From Candidatus Avedoeria danica (GTDB lineage: Bacteria; Chloroflexota; Anaerolineae; Epilineales; Epilineaceae), in NCBI GenBank assembly GCA_016703025.1, contig JADJCV010000004.1, forward strand, positions 558,001 through 622,000: a stretch of 64,000 nt of DNA. The letters run 5' to 3'. The notes beneath the pieces were generated by a model. It was not told where the DNA came from. It saw nothing but the letters and a program-made list of their open reading frames with translations, and made no database searches. The position numbers were made by a program, and so were the translations under genes. Positions within the stretch are counted from its first letter, which is position 1; each line of letters opens with the position of its first letter. Of this stretch, positions 43,501-52,051 are shown piece after piece.

Positions 43501-45185
43501 CTCGGCCCGGTCGCGGTGTAGGCGGTCGGCACCGGCACCATGCTCGGCGCCGGAACGCTCCAGGGCGTGTCGGACGCCGACGGCGTTCGGGTCGAGGGTC
43601 TGGTGGGCGGTTCCACGGTCTCAGTCGGCGATTCGGTCGGCGTTTCCGTCGGCGTCGGCACCGGCGTCACGGCGCGCACGACCCGTGGAGAAAGCGGTGA
43701 CCGATCGTCGCCCATGCGACGCCGTGCATCGACTGCGCGAAACACGGCGCCGTCCGCCGGAAACGCCGCGTTGCGCTCGTAGGCGGCTGCGTGCAGCGGA
43801 CCATCGCCGTCGATCCACACGCTGCCGTCGAATCCTTCCGGCACTGCGGGCATCTCCGCCAGGTCGAACCGCACCGCGCTGTCGCCCGACAGCGCGAACG
43901 CACACGCAGCCCCGCACGGTGAGATCGTCCCGTCCGCGTTGCGCAGCGTCAGCGCGGCGTTCATGGCGGCCGGCCCCGGGTTGAGCACATGGAACTCGGT
44001 GGTCCGACGTGTCGGACCGACAGCGCGCCGCGCCGGGAGCACCGCGTGCGCAACGGCCTCCGCGAGCGGCTGCGGCGCGTACAGGCCGATCGATCGCACC
44101 ACGCCGTGCTGCTCGTTCACGAGCGCGGTCACGATCACATCGCCTGTCGCGTCGAAGCGCCCGCTGCCGGCGCAACGCCCCGGCAACGGATATGCGCTGA
44201 ACAGGGCCGCACCCCGGGCCGGAATCTCGGAGGGCGGGTTCACCTGCCGGACGCCGCGGCAGTCCTCGGTGAGTCCCTGCAGGGTCTGGGTCACCTGAAC
44301 CGTCGTGTTGCCCGGATTCACGACGTACGTGAACGACTCGATGGGCATCGACACGCGGTCCGACCAGCTCCAATACACGAGAGGAACGTGCCAGCGCCGG
44401 GCTGCGGAGGCGGCTGGAACGGCTTCGACGCTTGCGCTGATCATGCTGCCGCCGGTCTGCGCGAGGGTCCCTTGCACGGCCAACGGTACGGACGACCGCA
44501 CGCGCGCCCAGCCACGGGTACCATCGCCCACAGCGACGCCTTCCGCGGGTGACGCGATGTCGATCGTCCGCACGGCGCCGGGCGCCAGCGCGAGCCGGGT
44601 CGTCACGACCGGGGCGCCGGGATCGCGGTCCATGTACCACTCGATGGCGATGTCGTCCGCCGCCTTGCTTCCGGGATTGAAGAGCGTCACCAGCCCACTC
44701 TGGTCGATGTAGCTGCGCACCCAGTAGCCCAGGACCAGATCCGACGACGCCGCCTCGACGGCATTGGCGGCGGCAACGCCCCACCTTGGCCCGTCCTCAT
44801 ACGTGACCAGTCCGAGTCGGCCGCCGCTCCAACGCACCGTCGCGGCATGCCGGCCGCCGCCGACCGCCGGCTCCGCGCCGAGGCTGCGCCGCGTGCTCGC
44901 GAACGGTGCCAGGCCGGGCCAGGTCAAGGCCTGCGTCAATGCACCGTCCTCACGGACGAGATCGATGGTGACGTTGGCACCGCGATCTGGATCCAAGTTG
45001 GCCAGCCAGAGGGTACTCGTCGCATCATCGACGCTGGACTGCGACGTACGGGCGTCAGATGCGGCGGTTGTCGTGGACGGCGCTGTGTCCGACCAGTCGT
45101 GAACGGTCAGCGACAGGGCGGCGAGGCCCAGTGCGGCGACGCGGGCGCGGCGAGGCATCCATCGTCCGATCGGTCGAACGGTCAT
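40599..45185 (-). CDS. Giant secreted protein: Cys-repeat domains, Thr/Pro linker, beta-propeller, LWLPVAF end
   Basis: A 1528-residue secreted protein; ATG at 45185 with GGAGGAG upstream and a signal peptide at residues 10-30. Residues about 50-490 hold tandem beta-rich repeats of the form LFNPGS/VVNPGN...C...PP..IPA.G...PG.C.GS.R, also present in the protein at 56591-58900. A Thr/Pro/Glu linker (about 500-560) leads to a long region of beta-propeller/LVIVD-like units with phrases such as VIDLAAPG, LIDLAADPP and VLDVSTPGRTRLVG. The protein ends KTNLWLPVAFRPRR. Likely surface-attached and adhesive or binding; no catalytic motif was seen. Confidence 0.85.
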   Translation of the reverse strand: MTVRPIGRWMPRRARVAALGLAALSLTVHDWSDTAPSTTTAASDARTSQSSVDDATSTLWLANLDPDRGANVTIDLVREDGALTQALTWPGLAPFASTRRSLGAEPAVGGGRHAATVRWSGGRLGLVTYEDGPRWGVAAANAVEAASSDLVLGYWVRSYIDQSGLVTLFNPGSKAADDIAIEWYMDRDPGAPVVTTRLALAPGAVRTIDIASPAEGVAVGDGTRGWARVRSSVPLAVQGTLAQTGGSMISASVEAVPAASAARRWHVPLVYWSWSDRVSMPIESFTYVVNPGNTTVQVTQTLQGLTEDCRGVRQVNPPSEIPARGAALFSAYPLPGRCAGSGRFDATGDVIVTALVNEQHGVVRSIGLYAPQPLAEAVAHAVLPARRAVGPTRRTTEFHVLNPGPAAMNAALTLRNADGTISPCGAACAFALSGDSAVRFDLAEMPAVPEGFDGSVWIDGDGPLHAAAYERNAAFPADGAVFRAVDARRRMGDDRSPLSPRVVRAVTPVPTPTETPTESPTETVEPPTRPSTRTPSASDTPWSVPAPSMVPVPTAYTATGPSLQADIVDLIASGARRRRMRLAVDGDHVVRLQEGRFDAFELGDGEPRHLGTLLLASPLPNWTGLFVSGSAAAIVCDGVVRFIDLAAPGGPRFVEHHPVSGMLVATDGNDFYLGLNPEGQPIGIVTKYVIVDGHVRRMAEARPSGTIRALIASAGRVGADVEAPGGSRTLEVFETRVPGSLVPTLSAPLPLAPVSLGRSSLLLQDRNDVIVWDFTAMPSPTERGRWHRADDAPDYTQIVWSAFEGPADDVLVLTEMKASNGDMIGHELFRLRQVDGAGLEVVSTKAAPSAFVAYGGGTTCFVPWMPTPGGELTYSQRNEGAFVCRTGDEPYRVLPAGEGWPDGEVETRYPKPVKVFEVDGTFYVASSGYTYRLADDGAGKLRATWRAEETVASFIYSIFHLPTRTLIQHEGKLADLYDAGGTIGLRDTGIPAEGPHVTDPGLVIMNKFAAPEPRVELMLRDPETLAPLGSAVLPGSAEPNVVVNGGSHLYVHTAADTWLKVDLTVPSAPRLAGEFTWTWRAPFVARGTIAYTFENEQREGPEATLRLRLIDLAADPPRQIGVVDITDDVPVGHPGWYHWLYRFGDIVYVTRPTGWITRLDVRTPGAPVPLAPITVIAENVEMHGLRDHVAAVSSHGSEGQVLSLVGGAADADLGATRRWRGWKSGEIKKLNVVGRQLIVDNYDRIEHLRWMYDLSDAAHPAPLGNADYTITPLLAGADGILAMNTEDGGVTVWDVSQGHRMAPTAKWCMGNGRCPPPPGGPYVHALAVVRPAVYALGSDGRLSVLDVSTPGRTRLVGMHHMPVMGPLLVAGRRLLIGSTPPYQVDITEPFSPRPIGPLAGVPEGLRPAGTSGTTAVYGGGRDIVFIDFAVPERPEVRAHLRLEEEFKTLHATDGWVYAYLDGVIWVVRVDDRITPRVVGRLSVPPDGRMAALGDVVYFAHDDRIGVEVLTRFRPKTNLWLPVAFRPRR

Positions 45186-45211
45186 CGAATGCTCCTCCGG
45201 TCGGTGGCTCG

Positions 45212-47365
45212 TCAGTCGCCCGGTACCCGCCCCTTCCCCAACGCCTCCGCCAACACCTCCGCCACGTCCATCACCTTCACGCCGTCCGCCGACTCGCCCA
45301 CCCCCCCGCGCGCGCTGTCGAGCATCGTCAGGCAGAACGGGCACGCGACGGCCACGCGGTCGGCGCCGCTGGCGACGATCTCCTCGAGGCGGATGACGTT
45401 CACGCCCTTCTGCGCATACCCCTCGAACCACATCTGCCCGCCGCCGCCGCCGCAGCACAGCCCACTCTCCTTGGACCGCGGCAGCTCGACGATGTCGACG
45501 CCCGCGGCGGCCAGCGAGGCGCGCGGGGCGTCATATTCGCCGTTGTAGCGGCCGAGGTAGCAGCTGTCGTGGAAGGCGACGCTCTGACGGACGGCCTCGG
45601 GGATCTGCAGTCGACCGTCGTTCAGCAACTCCTCGAGCAGCTGCGAGTGGTGGATGACCTCGAAGTCGCCGTCGAACTGCGGGAACTCGTTCTTGATCGT
45701 GTTGAAGCAGTGCGGGCAGTGGCAGACGACGCGGTCGAAGGTGTACTTCTTCATGTTCAGGACGTTCGCGTTCGTCGCCGTTTGGTAGAGGTACTCCTCG
45801 CCGAGGCGCCGCGCGCTCTCGCACGTGCAGCTCTCTTCGGCCATGATCGCGAACTTGAGCCCTGCGGCGTGCATGAGCTGCGCCAGGCTCTGGGCGATTC
45901 GTTGGTTCCGCTTGTCGTAACTGCCCGAGCACCCGACCCAGTAGAGCGCGTCGTAATGCTCGCCCGGCTGGGCGATCGGCACCGGCACGCCGGCGCCTTG
46001 GGTCCACTTCGTGCGGTCCTCGGGCGAGTAGCCCCACGGGTTGCCGGCCGTGCTCATGTTCTTGGCCGTAACGGACGTCGTGCCCGGCAGCGCGCCTTCG
46101 GAGAGCGTCAGGTAGCGGCGCATGTCGATGAGGTCGTCGACGATCTCGATCTCGGCCGGGCAGACCTCGACGCACGCCATGCACGTCGTGCAGCTGAAGA
46201 GGACGTCGGGCGCGATGAGCTGGCCCTCGCCGACGACGATCGGCGCCTCGCCCGCGGGCATCGCCGGCGCGTCGAGCTCGGCGCGCAGCGCGTCGCCCAG
46301 CGTCAGGATCACGTTCTTCGGGTTCAGCGGCGTCCCGGCCAGAAAGGCCGGGCAGACCGTCTCGCACCGCCCGCACCGCACGCACGCATCGAACCCCAGG
46401 CGCTGCTTCCACGTGAACTCGCCCAGCTTGCCGACCCCGAAGAACTCGGCCGTCTCGAGGTCGATCGGCTGGAGCGCGGCGCCGGCGGCGATGCCGATGC
46501 CGATCGGCCGCATGACAAGGTTCGCCGACGTCGAAAAGATGTGGACGGCGTTCGAGAAGGGCAGGAGGGCGATGAAGCCGAGCGAGATCACGGCGTGGCC
46601 GAGCCACAGCCACAGGTGCAGCGACGTCGCGAGCCCGACGGACTCCCCGCCGAGGCCGAGCGCCAGGAAGCCCTTGGACAGCGCGTAGCCGCCCCACGAC
46701 CAGACGCCGTGCGGCACCGGCGCGAACGCCAGGCGCAAGCCCTCGACAAGGAAGCCCGTCACGTCGATGAGGAGGAGGCTCCAGATCACGAAGTCCCACT
46801 GCGCCAGGACGTGGTGCGGCTTGGCGACGTACCGCCGCCACATCGCGATGCCCAGCCCGATGAGGAGCGCCACGCCGGCGGCGTCGAGGACGGCTTCGTA
46901 GACCAGGTAGAACGGGCCGTGCAGGAAGCGCAGCGGCGAAAGCTCGACGCCCGCGCCGTTCGGATCGACGAAGTTCGCCAGCCCGGGGACCTTGCTCAGC
47001 ACGAGCGGCAGGTCGAAGTCGATCGTCGCCAGCACCGTGCCGATGAACAGGAGAGAGAAGCCGTAGAAGATCCCGCTGTGGAAGATCGCCGGCAGCGTCC
47101 GGCGCACCGTTCGACGCTGGCCGATCACGTGGGTCATGAACGTGCCCAGCCGCGCCCGCCAGTCGCCCGAGTTGCGCTTCGGCGCCGGTTGGCCGGCGCG
47201 CCACAAGCGGTAGTGGCGCCAGATGCCGTAGGCAAAGATCCCGATCGCGACCGCGCTGCCGAGGTAGAGGAACGTTTCGGCCCACGGCGGCACGTTGCAG
47301 AACGTCGGCCGGAGCGGGCCGTGCGGCTGGAGGCAGACGCTCTCGACGTTGCTCCACGGGTTCAT
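45212..47365 (-). CDS. Membrane iron-sulfur oxidoreductase (HdrD/FadF type, probable ETF:menaquinone oxidoreductase)
   Basis: A 717-residue protein. The N-terminal half has about six membrane helices of the NarI-like cytochrome b type. Two [4Fe-4S] motifs follow (CVRCGRCETVCP, CTTCMACVEVCP), then two CCG domains (WVGCSG, CHCPHC; HDSCYLG, GLCCGGGGG) that bind special clusters in heterodisulfide reductase HdrB/D. Proteins of this build (FadF/EMO) are thought to pass electrons from electron-transfer flavoprotein in beta-oxidation to menaquinone. The start overlaps the nuoN stop by four bases. An enoyl-CoA hydratase and proline dehydrogenase elsewhere in the window fit a fatty-acid and amino-acid oxidising life, though etf genes are not in view. 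Confidence 0.88.
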   Translation of the reverse strand: MNPWSNVESVCLQPHGPLRPTFCNVPPWAETFLYLGSAVAIGIFAYGIWRHYRLWRAGQPAPKRNSGDWRARLGTFMTHVIGQRRTVRRTLPAIFHSGIFYGFSLLFIGTVLATIDFDLPLVLSKVPGLANFVDPNGAGVELSPLRFLHGPFYLVYEAVLDAAGVALLIGLGIAMWRRYVAKPHHVLAQWDFVIWSLLLIDVTGFLVEGLRLAFAPVPHGVWSWGGYALSKGFLALGLGGESVGLATSLHLWLWLGHAVISLGFIALLPFSNAVHIFSTSANLVMRPIGIGIAAGAALQPIDLETAEFFGVGKLGEFTWKQRLGFDACVRCGRCETVCPAFLAGTPLNPKNVILTLGDALRAELDAPAMPAGEAPIVVGEGQLIAPDVLFSCTTCMACVEVCPAEIEIVDDLIDMRRYLTLSEGALPGTTSVTAKNMSTAGNPWGYSPEDRTKWTQGAGVPVPIAQPGEHYDALYWVGCSGSYDKRNQRIAQSLAQLMHAAGLKFAIMAEESCTCESARRLGEEYLYQTATNANVLNMKKYTFDRVVCHCPHCFNTIKNEFPQFDGDFEVIHHSQLLEELLNDGRLQIPEAVRQSVAFHDSCYLGRYNGEYDAPRASLAAAGVDIVELPRSKESGLCCGGGGGQMWFEGYAQKGVNVIRLEEIVASGADRVAVACPFCLTMLDSARGGVGESADGVKVMDVAEVLAEALGKGRVPGD

Positions 47366-49032
47366 GGCGCCGTCCCCGCGGGCGTCGAGGTGACCGACGG
47401 AGTGGCAGTGCCGAGCTCAGGCGGCAGACCCGCCGGTGCGTCCGGCCGCCGCTGGTCGAACGCGTCGGCGGCGCGCGCGACGCGCACGATGCCGCCGCTG
47501 ACGAGCGCCGCCACGAGTCCGAGTACCGCCACCGTCAGCGCAAAGCTCGCCCCGCTGCCGACCTCGGGCACGGTGTCGCCGTCGGACACGGTGTTGCCCT
47601 TGGGCTCGACCATGTACATCCAGCCGATCGGCCGCAGGTAGTAGAACGCCGAAAGCGCCGTGTTCAACACGAGCACGACCGCCAGCCACGTCCAGCCGCC
47701 GTCGACGGCCGACTGGAAGATCATCCACTTGCCGAGGAATCCGGCCATCGGCGGCAGACCGACGAGCGACATCAAACAGATCGTCATCGTCGCGGCCAGC
47801 CAGGGCTGGGTGCGGCCGAGGCCCGCCAGGTCCGCCAGCGTCGTCGCGTCGCGCGGACCAGGGGCAGGGCGATCGGCGGCCGGGCCGCCGCGTCCGGGAT
47901 CGTCGTCCGCGCCACCGCTGCCCTGCCCGTCGAGCAGCGCCAGCACGCCGAACGCACCGAGCTTGGCCAGACCGTACGCCAGCAGGTAGTACAGCGCCGC
48001 CGCCACGCCGCCCGTCGTCGCCGCCACGAGCGCGACGAGGACGTAGCCCGCCTGGGCGATCGCGCTGAACGCGAGCATCCGCTTGACGTCCGCCTGGACG
48101 ATCGCCGCCAGATTGCCGACGACCATCGTGACGACGGCCAGCGCGGCCACCGCCGGCAGCCACGTCGCGGAGAGGCCGCCGAACGCCGTCCAGAGCACAC
48201 GGATCAGCGCCACCGTCGCCGCCGTCTTCGTGGCGGCCGCCATGAAGCCGGTGATCGGCGTCGGCGCGCCCTGGTAGACATCGGGCGCCCATTGGTGGAA
48301 CGGCACGAGCGCCATCTTGAAGCCAAGGCCGACGAGGAGGAGCGTGAGGCCCGCCAGTCCGACGCTCAGCTGGCCCGCGCTTCCACCGCCGTCAGGGTCG
48401 GCCAGTACCTGTCCGATCCGCGCCAGCTCGGTGCTGCCCGTCGCGCCGTACACGAGCGCGGTGCCGTACAGCAGGAAGCCGGCGGCCAACGAGCCGAGAA
48501 CGAAGTACTTCAGCGCCGCTTCGTAGCCGGCGCGGTCGCCGGACCGGAAGGCGCACAGGACGTACAGCGCGATCGAGAACGCCTCGACGCCGAGGAAGAT
48601 CATGATCAGGTCGGCTGCGGCGCCCAGCAGCAGCATGCCGGCGGCGGCGAACAGGACGACGGCCGTGTACTCGGCCTGACGCAGCCCGCGCCGCGCCACG
48701 TACGCCCCGCCCACCAGCACCGTGAACGCGGCCGCGACGAGGATGAGCAAGCCGCCGAACGCCGCCAGCGCGTCCTGTCGCACGAGCGCGGTGGCCGGCC
48801 CGCTGACCGCCGAAGCCGCGCCGCGGTAGATGGCCGACCCGTCGCCGCCTGAGCGCAACGAGAGCGTTTCAAGGAACGCCGCCCCACCAAGCCCGACGAG
48901 CGCGATGCCGTCGATCAGCCGTGCGTTCGTCCGGCGCCAGAGCGCTTCGACGAGCACGATCACGAGCGCGGCCATCACGACGGCCAGCGCCGGCAGCGCG
49001 ACGAGCAGCTCGGGCAGGCTGGCAGGCGTCAT
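47362..49032 (-). CDS. nuoN: NADH-quinone oxidoreductase subunit N, isolated from other nuo genes
   Basis: A 556-residue antiporter-like subunit with about 14 hydrophobic helices. Key elements are the helix-7 lysine in GLGFKMALVPFHQWAPD, the following YQGAPTPITGFMAAATKTAA, the DVKRMLAFSAIAQAG stretch, and LVGLPPMAGFLGKW. A hydrophilic Gly/Asp/Pro-rich loop (about 370-400) is larger than usual. No nuoL, nuoM or other complex I gene is adjacent. Instead it overlaps a glycoside-hydrolase gene upstream and the FadF-like gene downstream, each by four bases. It may be the terminal subunit of a split nuo locus or may work with the iron-sulfur protein. Confidence 0.93.
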   Translation of the reverse strand: MTPASLPELLVALPALAVVMAALVIVLVEALWRRTNARLIDGIALVGLGGAAFLETLSLRSGGDGSAIYRGAASAVSGPATALVRQDALAAFGGLLILVAAAFTVLVGGAYVARRGLRQAEYTAVVLFAAAGMLLLGAAADLIMIFLGVEAFSIALYVLCAFRSGDRAGYEAALKYFVLGSLAAGFLLYGTALVYGATGSTELARIGQVLADPDGGGSAGQLSVGLAGLTLLLVGLGFKMALVPFHQWAPDVYQGAPTPITGFMAAATKTAATVALIRVLWTAFGGLSATWLPAVAALAVVTMVVGNLAAIVQADVKRMLAFSAIAQAGYVLVALVAATTGGVAAALYYLLAYGLAKLGAFGVLALLDGQGSGGADDDPGRGGPAADRPAPGPRDATTLADLAGLGRTQPWLAATMTICLMSLVGLPPMAGFLGKWMIFQSAVDGGWTWLAVVLVLNTALSAFYYLRPIGWMYMVEPKGNTVSDGDTVPEVGSGASFALTVAVLGLVAALVSGGIVRVARAADAFDQRRPDAPAGLPPELGTATPSVTSTPAGTAP

Positions 49033-50684
49033 GGCGGTCCGATCCGTCCTGTGGGGCGTGGCGCGGCGGCGGCGATTCTAACATTGCGCCCCGAGCGCGG
49101 CCAGTCCGCCCAGGGCGAACGCATGCGGCCGACGCCAGGGGCCGAGGCCCCCGGCGTCGCCTCCCGACGCACCTCGACGAGCACGCTCTCCGCCCCGACG
49201 GCCACCCGAAACCGCCCATCCCGCTGCCCCAGTTGCCGCACCGCGCAGCACCTGCCGGCGCTCAGCATCTCCATCGGCAACGTCGTGACCGTGGCCGTCT
49301 CGCCCGGCGCGGCCGGCAGGTCGAGCGTGCGGGACCGGCCGTCGGGGCTCCAGGCGATCACATGGCGGTCGAGGGCGCGCGGCACCTGGAAGGCCAACGC
49401 GACGATGTCGTCGTCGCGCAGGACGGAACCGCGGCCGTTCGTGAAGCGCCGGACCGTCGGCAGCGCGTACAGGGCCGGCTTGGGGGAGCGATCCGCGCGG
49501 ATCAGGCCGCGTTGCCAGAACCCCGGCACCTGGCCCGGGAAGTCGCCCCAGGCGTACCAATAGACGCGTTCGACGTCGCCGGCGGCGAGGACGCGCGGCA
49601 GGAGCTGCGTGAGGTACGTCACCTGGCGGGCATCCAGCGCGTTGCTGCCCTCGTTCGTGCCGCGGTTCGTCTCCGTGATCCAGATCGGGACGCCGACGCC
49701 GTGCCGGCGGAGCGTGGCGCGGAAGCGATAGAACAGGTCGGGGCCGAGCGGCTCGGTCGGGAAGGCGGCCTGGACATCGGGGAACCAGTGGTAGCCGGCA
49801 TAGTCGATGAAGCTGCCGCCGCCCAGCTCGAGGAACCGGTCGAGGAAGTCCATGTGGAACCGCTCCTCGACGTCGGCATACGCCAGGTTGCCGAACGTCA
49901 CGCGCGTGCCGGGCGCGGCGCGCTTGACCTCTTCGTGGGCCACCCGCAGGAAATCGACGTACTCCGCCACGCGGTTGCCCCAGCAGCCGCCGGTCTGCGC
50001 CGCCGGCTCGTCGCCGCCCCAGTCCGGCGGCCGCTTCCGGTCGTCCGCCGTCACGGTCGTCTTGCCGTCGATCTCGTTGCCGATCTCCCAGGCGGCGATC
50101 CGATAGGGCGCCGCGCGGTAGCGCTCCGCCGCGGCGCGCACGAACGACCGCCACTCGTCGGCCATCTCCGGCGTGGTGTAGCCGAAGCCGCAGCCGTAGA
50201 CCATCGCCCACTTCGGGTAGGCGACGATGCTCACGACGACGTCCCGCCCGTCAGCCGAGTACGCTGCCAGCCGGTCGTCGTAGCGCGACCAGTCGAACCG
50301 ATCGGGCGTCGTGTTCGTCGGTTCGACGTCCCGCCAGTACAGGTTCGTGCGCAGGCTGCCGATGCCGGCCGCGGCGAGGCGGGGCAGGTCGACGGACACG
50401 TCGAGGGCGTGCTCGGCGGCGTCGAACTCCATGCTGAACTGCGTGCCCCAGCCGCGCGGCGGTCCGGGCGCCCAGGCGTCGTTCCGGGCGGCGAACGGCA
50501 GAAAGGCCCTGTGCCGCTCCGGCGACGCCGGCATCGGTCCGTCCTCGGCACGCACGGCGCGCAGCCCGGGCACTCGGTCGTCGTCTCCGAACGAGGCGGC
50601 GACGACGGCGGCGGCAACGCCGGCGGCAACAAAGGTCGTGAAGGGGGTGGTGAACACGGTGCGGGCCAAGCCGGCGCGGGCCAT
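49029..50684 (-). CDS. Secreted clan-A glycoside hydrolase-like protein
   Basis: A 551-residue protein with a hydrophobic N-terminal segment (residues 12-31), the motif RAFLPFAARND at 59-69, then a (beta/alpha)8 domain. The acid/base is probably E204 in WEIGNEID and the nucleophile E339 in WITETNRGT, as in GH39/GH5-type families. A beta-rich C-terminal domain follows. The ATG at 50684 has GGAG six bases upstream. The stop overlaps the nuoN start by four bases, an odd coupling of an exported hydrolase to a respiratory subunit. Sugar specificity is unknown. Confidence 0.82.
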   Translation of the reverse strand: MARAGLARTVFTTPFTTFVAAGVAAAVVAASFGDDDRVPGLRAVRAEDGPMPASPERHRAFLPFAARNDAWAPGPPRGWGTQFSMEFDAAEHALDVSVDLPRLAAAGIGSLRTNLYWRDVEPTNTTPDRFDWSRYDDRLAAYSADGRDVVVSIVAYPKWAMVYGCGFGYTTPEMADEWRSFVRAAAERYRAAPYRIAAWEIGNEIDGKTTVTADDRKRPPDWGGDEPAAQTGGCWGNRVAEYVDFLRVAHEEVKRAAPGTRVTFGNLAYADVEERFHMDFLDRFLELGGGSFIDYAGYHWFPDVQAAFPTEPLGPDLFYRFRATLRRHGVGVPIWITETNRGTNEGSNALDARQVTYLTQLLPRVLAAGDVERVYWYAWGDFPGQVPGFWQRGLIRADRSPKPALYALPTVRRFTNGRGSVLRDDDIVALAFQVPRALDRHVIAWSPDGRSRTLDLPAAPGETATVTTLPMEMLSAGRCCAVRQLGQRDGRFRVAVGAESVLVEVRREATPGASAPGVGRMRSPWADWPRSGRNVRIAAAAPRPTGRIGPP

Positions 50685-50765
50685 CGGCGACTCCGGATCT
50701 GGGGGGCGGCGATGCGATCAGCCGTTGGGACACGGCATCGCCGCCCGGCGTTCCGCCGGCGCCGC

Positions 50766-51701
50766 CTATGCTTCCCGCATCACGTTTCGCAGGATGAACC
50801 CGACGTTCTCCGGCCGCTCCGCCAGTCGCCGCATGAAGTACGGGTACCACTGTTGGCCGTACGGAACGTACACCCGCATCCGGTACCCTTCGCCGGCCAG
50901 CTGACGCTGCAGATCGCGACGGATGCCGTAGAGCATCTGGAACTCGAACGCGTCGCGCGGCACACCGTGCTGCGCGGCGAAGGCCTTCGCGACGTCGATC
51001 ATCGCCGGGTCGTGCGTCGCCACGGCGGCGTACGTGCCGTTCGCGCGTGCGTCGGCCGCCAGCAGGCGCGCAACGAGCGCGGCGTAGGCGGCGTCGACCT
51101 CGGCCTTGTCCTGGAACGCGATCTCGTCCGGCTCGAGGTAGGCGCCCTTCACGATCCTGACGTGCGCGCCCGCGGCGGCCAGCGCCTCGGCGTCGGCGGC
51201 CGTGCGATGCAGGTAGGACTGGATGACGATGCCGAGGTGCGGGAAATGCGTTCGTGCGGTATGGAAGATCCGCAGCGTGCGCGCCGTGTACGGCGAGCCC
51301 TCCATGTCGATACGGACGAACACCGGTGGCGACTTCGTCGCCGCCCGTTCGAGGATCCGTGTGAGCTGCTCGACAGCGACGTCGTCGCCGAGATCGAGGC
51401 CGATGGCGGTCAGCTTGAGCGAGATCCCGCTGTGGATGCCGGCCGCCCGGATCGCATCGACGGCCTCGATATAGGCGTCGGCCGAAGCCGCGGCCTCCGC
51501 CAGCGTGGCGACGTTCTCGCCGAGATAGTCCAGCGTCGCGGACAAGCCCTCCTGGTTGAGGGCCTGGACTGCGGCGACGGCCTCGGCCACGGTCCGCCCG
51601 GCCACGAACCGGCGCGCGCCGGTCCAGGCCAGCGGGCTCTCCGTCATGAAGCGGGCCAGCCGCTTCGAGCGCGATAGGGCGAGCAGGGCCTGGCGCATCA
51701 T
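50766..51701 (-). CDS. Proline dehydrogenase
   Basis: A 311-residue FAD-dependent proline dehydrogenase of the short monofunctional (PutA/PRODH beta-alpha barrel) type. Visible motifs are ISLKLTAIG, VRIDMEGSPYT, VIQSYLHRT, RIVKGAYLEP, ATHDPAM, FEFQMLYGIR and YGQQWYPYFMRRLAERP. It oxidises proline to pyrroline-5-carboxylate and feeds electrons to quinone. A GGGGGGAT site lies upstream of both the ATG at 51701 and a GTG at 51707, so the start is uncertain by two codons. The 80-base gap to the glycoside hydrolase shows nothing notable. Confidence 0.95.
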   Translation of the reverse strand: MMRQALLALSRSKRLARFMTESPLAWTGARRFVAGRTVAEAVAAVQALNQEGLSATLDYLGENVATLAEAAASADAYIEAVDAIRAAGIHSGISLKLTAIGLDLGDDVAVEQLTRILERAATKSPPVFVRIDMEGSPYTARTLRIFHTARTHFPHLGIVIQSYLHRTAADAEALAAAGAHVRIVKGAYLEPDEIAFQDKAEVDAAYAALVARLLAADARANGTYAAVATHDPAMIDVAKAFAAQHGVPRDAFEFQMLYGIRRDLQRQLAGEGYRMRVYVPYGQQWYPYFMRRLAERPENVGFILRNVMREA

Positions 51702-51707
51702 CGGCAC

Positions 51708-52051
51708 GCGATCCCCCCCAGTTTGGCGACTCGCCGGTCGTGTGACCAACCGGCGCAAAGACATCAGACAGGAAGCGCAACGGCCGGCGATTGTAGACCG
51801 GCCCGCGCCGGAACGCGACGCCGCGACGGACTTCGCCGGGCGCGTGTAACCTTCGTTGCCGCACGCGTGTCACCATCCACCGGGATCGCGCCAGCCATGC
51901 ACGAGCGGCCGGTCCATTGGATCGATTCAAGCGGAGCGGCGCGTGGCGCCACGTGTCAGTCACGGCGCGCCGTTCCGGTTCCCCCCTTCGTGCTCGCGGT
52001 CGCGGCCATTGGTCGCGACCGCGACACTTAACAGGGCATGACGTGCCCCGT
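51708..52051. other. Non-coding gap with one strong hairpin
   Basis: This 344-base gap between the proline dehydrogenase start and the SDR stop holds no convincing gene. It contains the hairpin at 51995-52023 and a short palindrome (GCGTGGCGCCACG) near 51941. No promoter stood out. Confidence 0.5.
51995..52023. terminator. Hairpin downstream of the SDR gene
   Basis: CGCGGTCGCG (51995-52004) and CGCGACCGCG (52014-52023) form a ten-base stem with a nine-base loop, 28 bases beyond the SDR stop. A poly-T tract is missing. Confidence 0.5.

Noticed and set aside
45059..47641. An 860-residue plus-strand open frame opposite the Fe-S oxidoreductase
   Set aside because: Antisense shadow of a clear HdrD/FadF-type gene; composition is that of complementary GC-rich codons.
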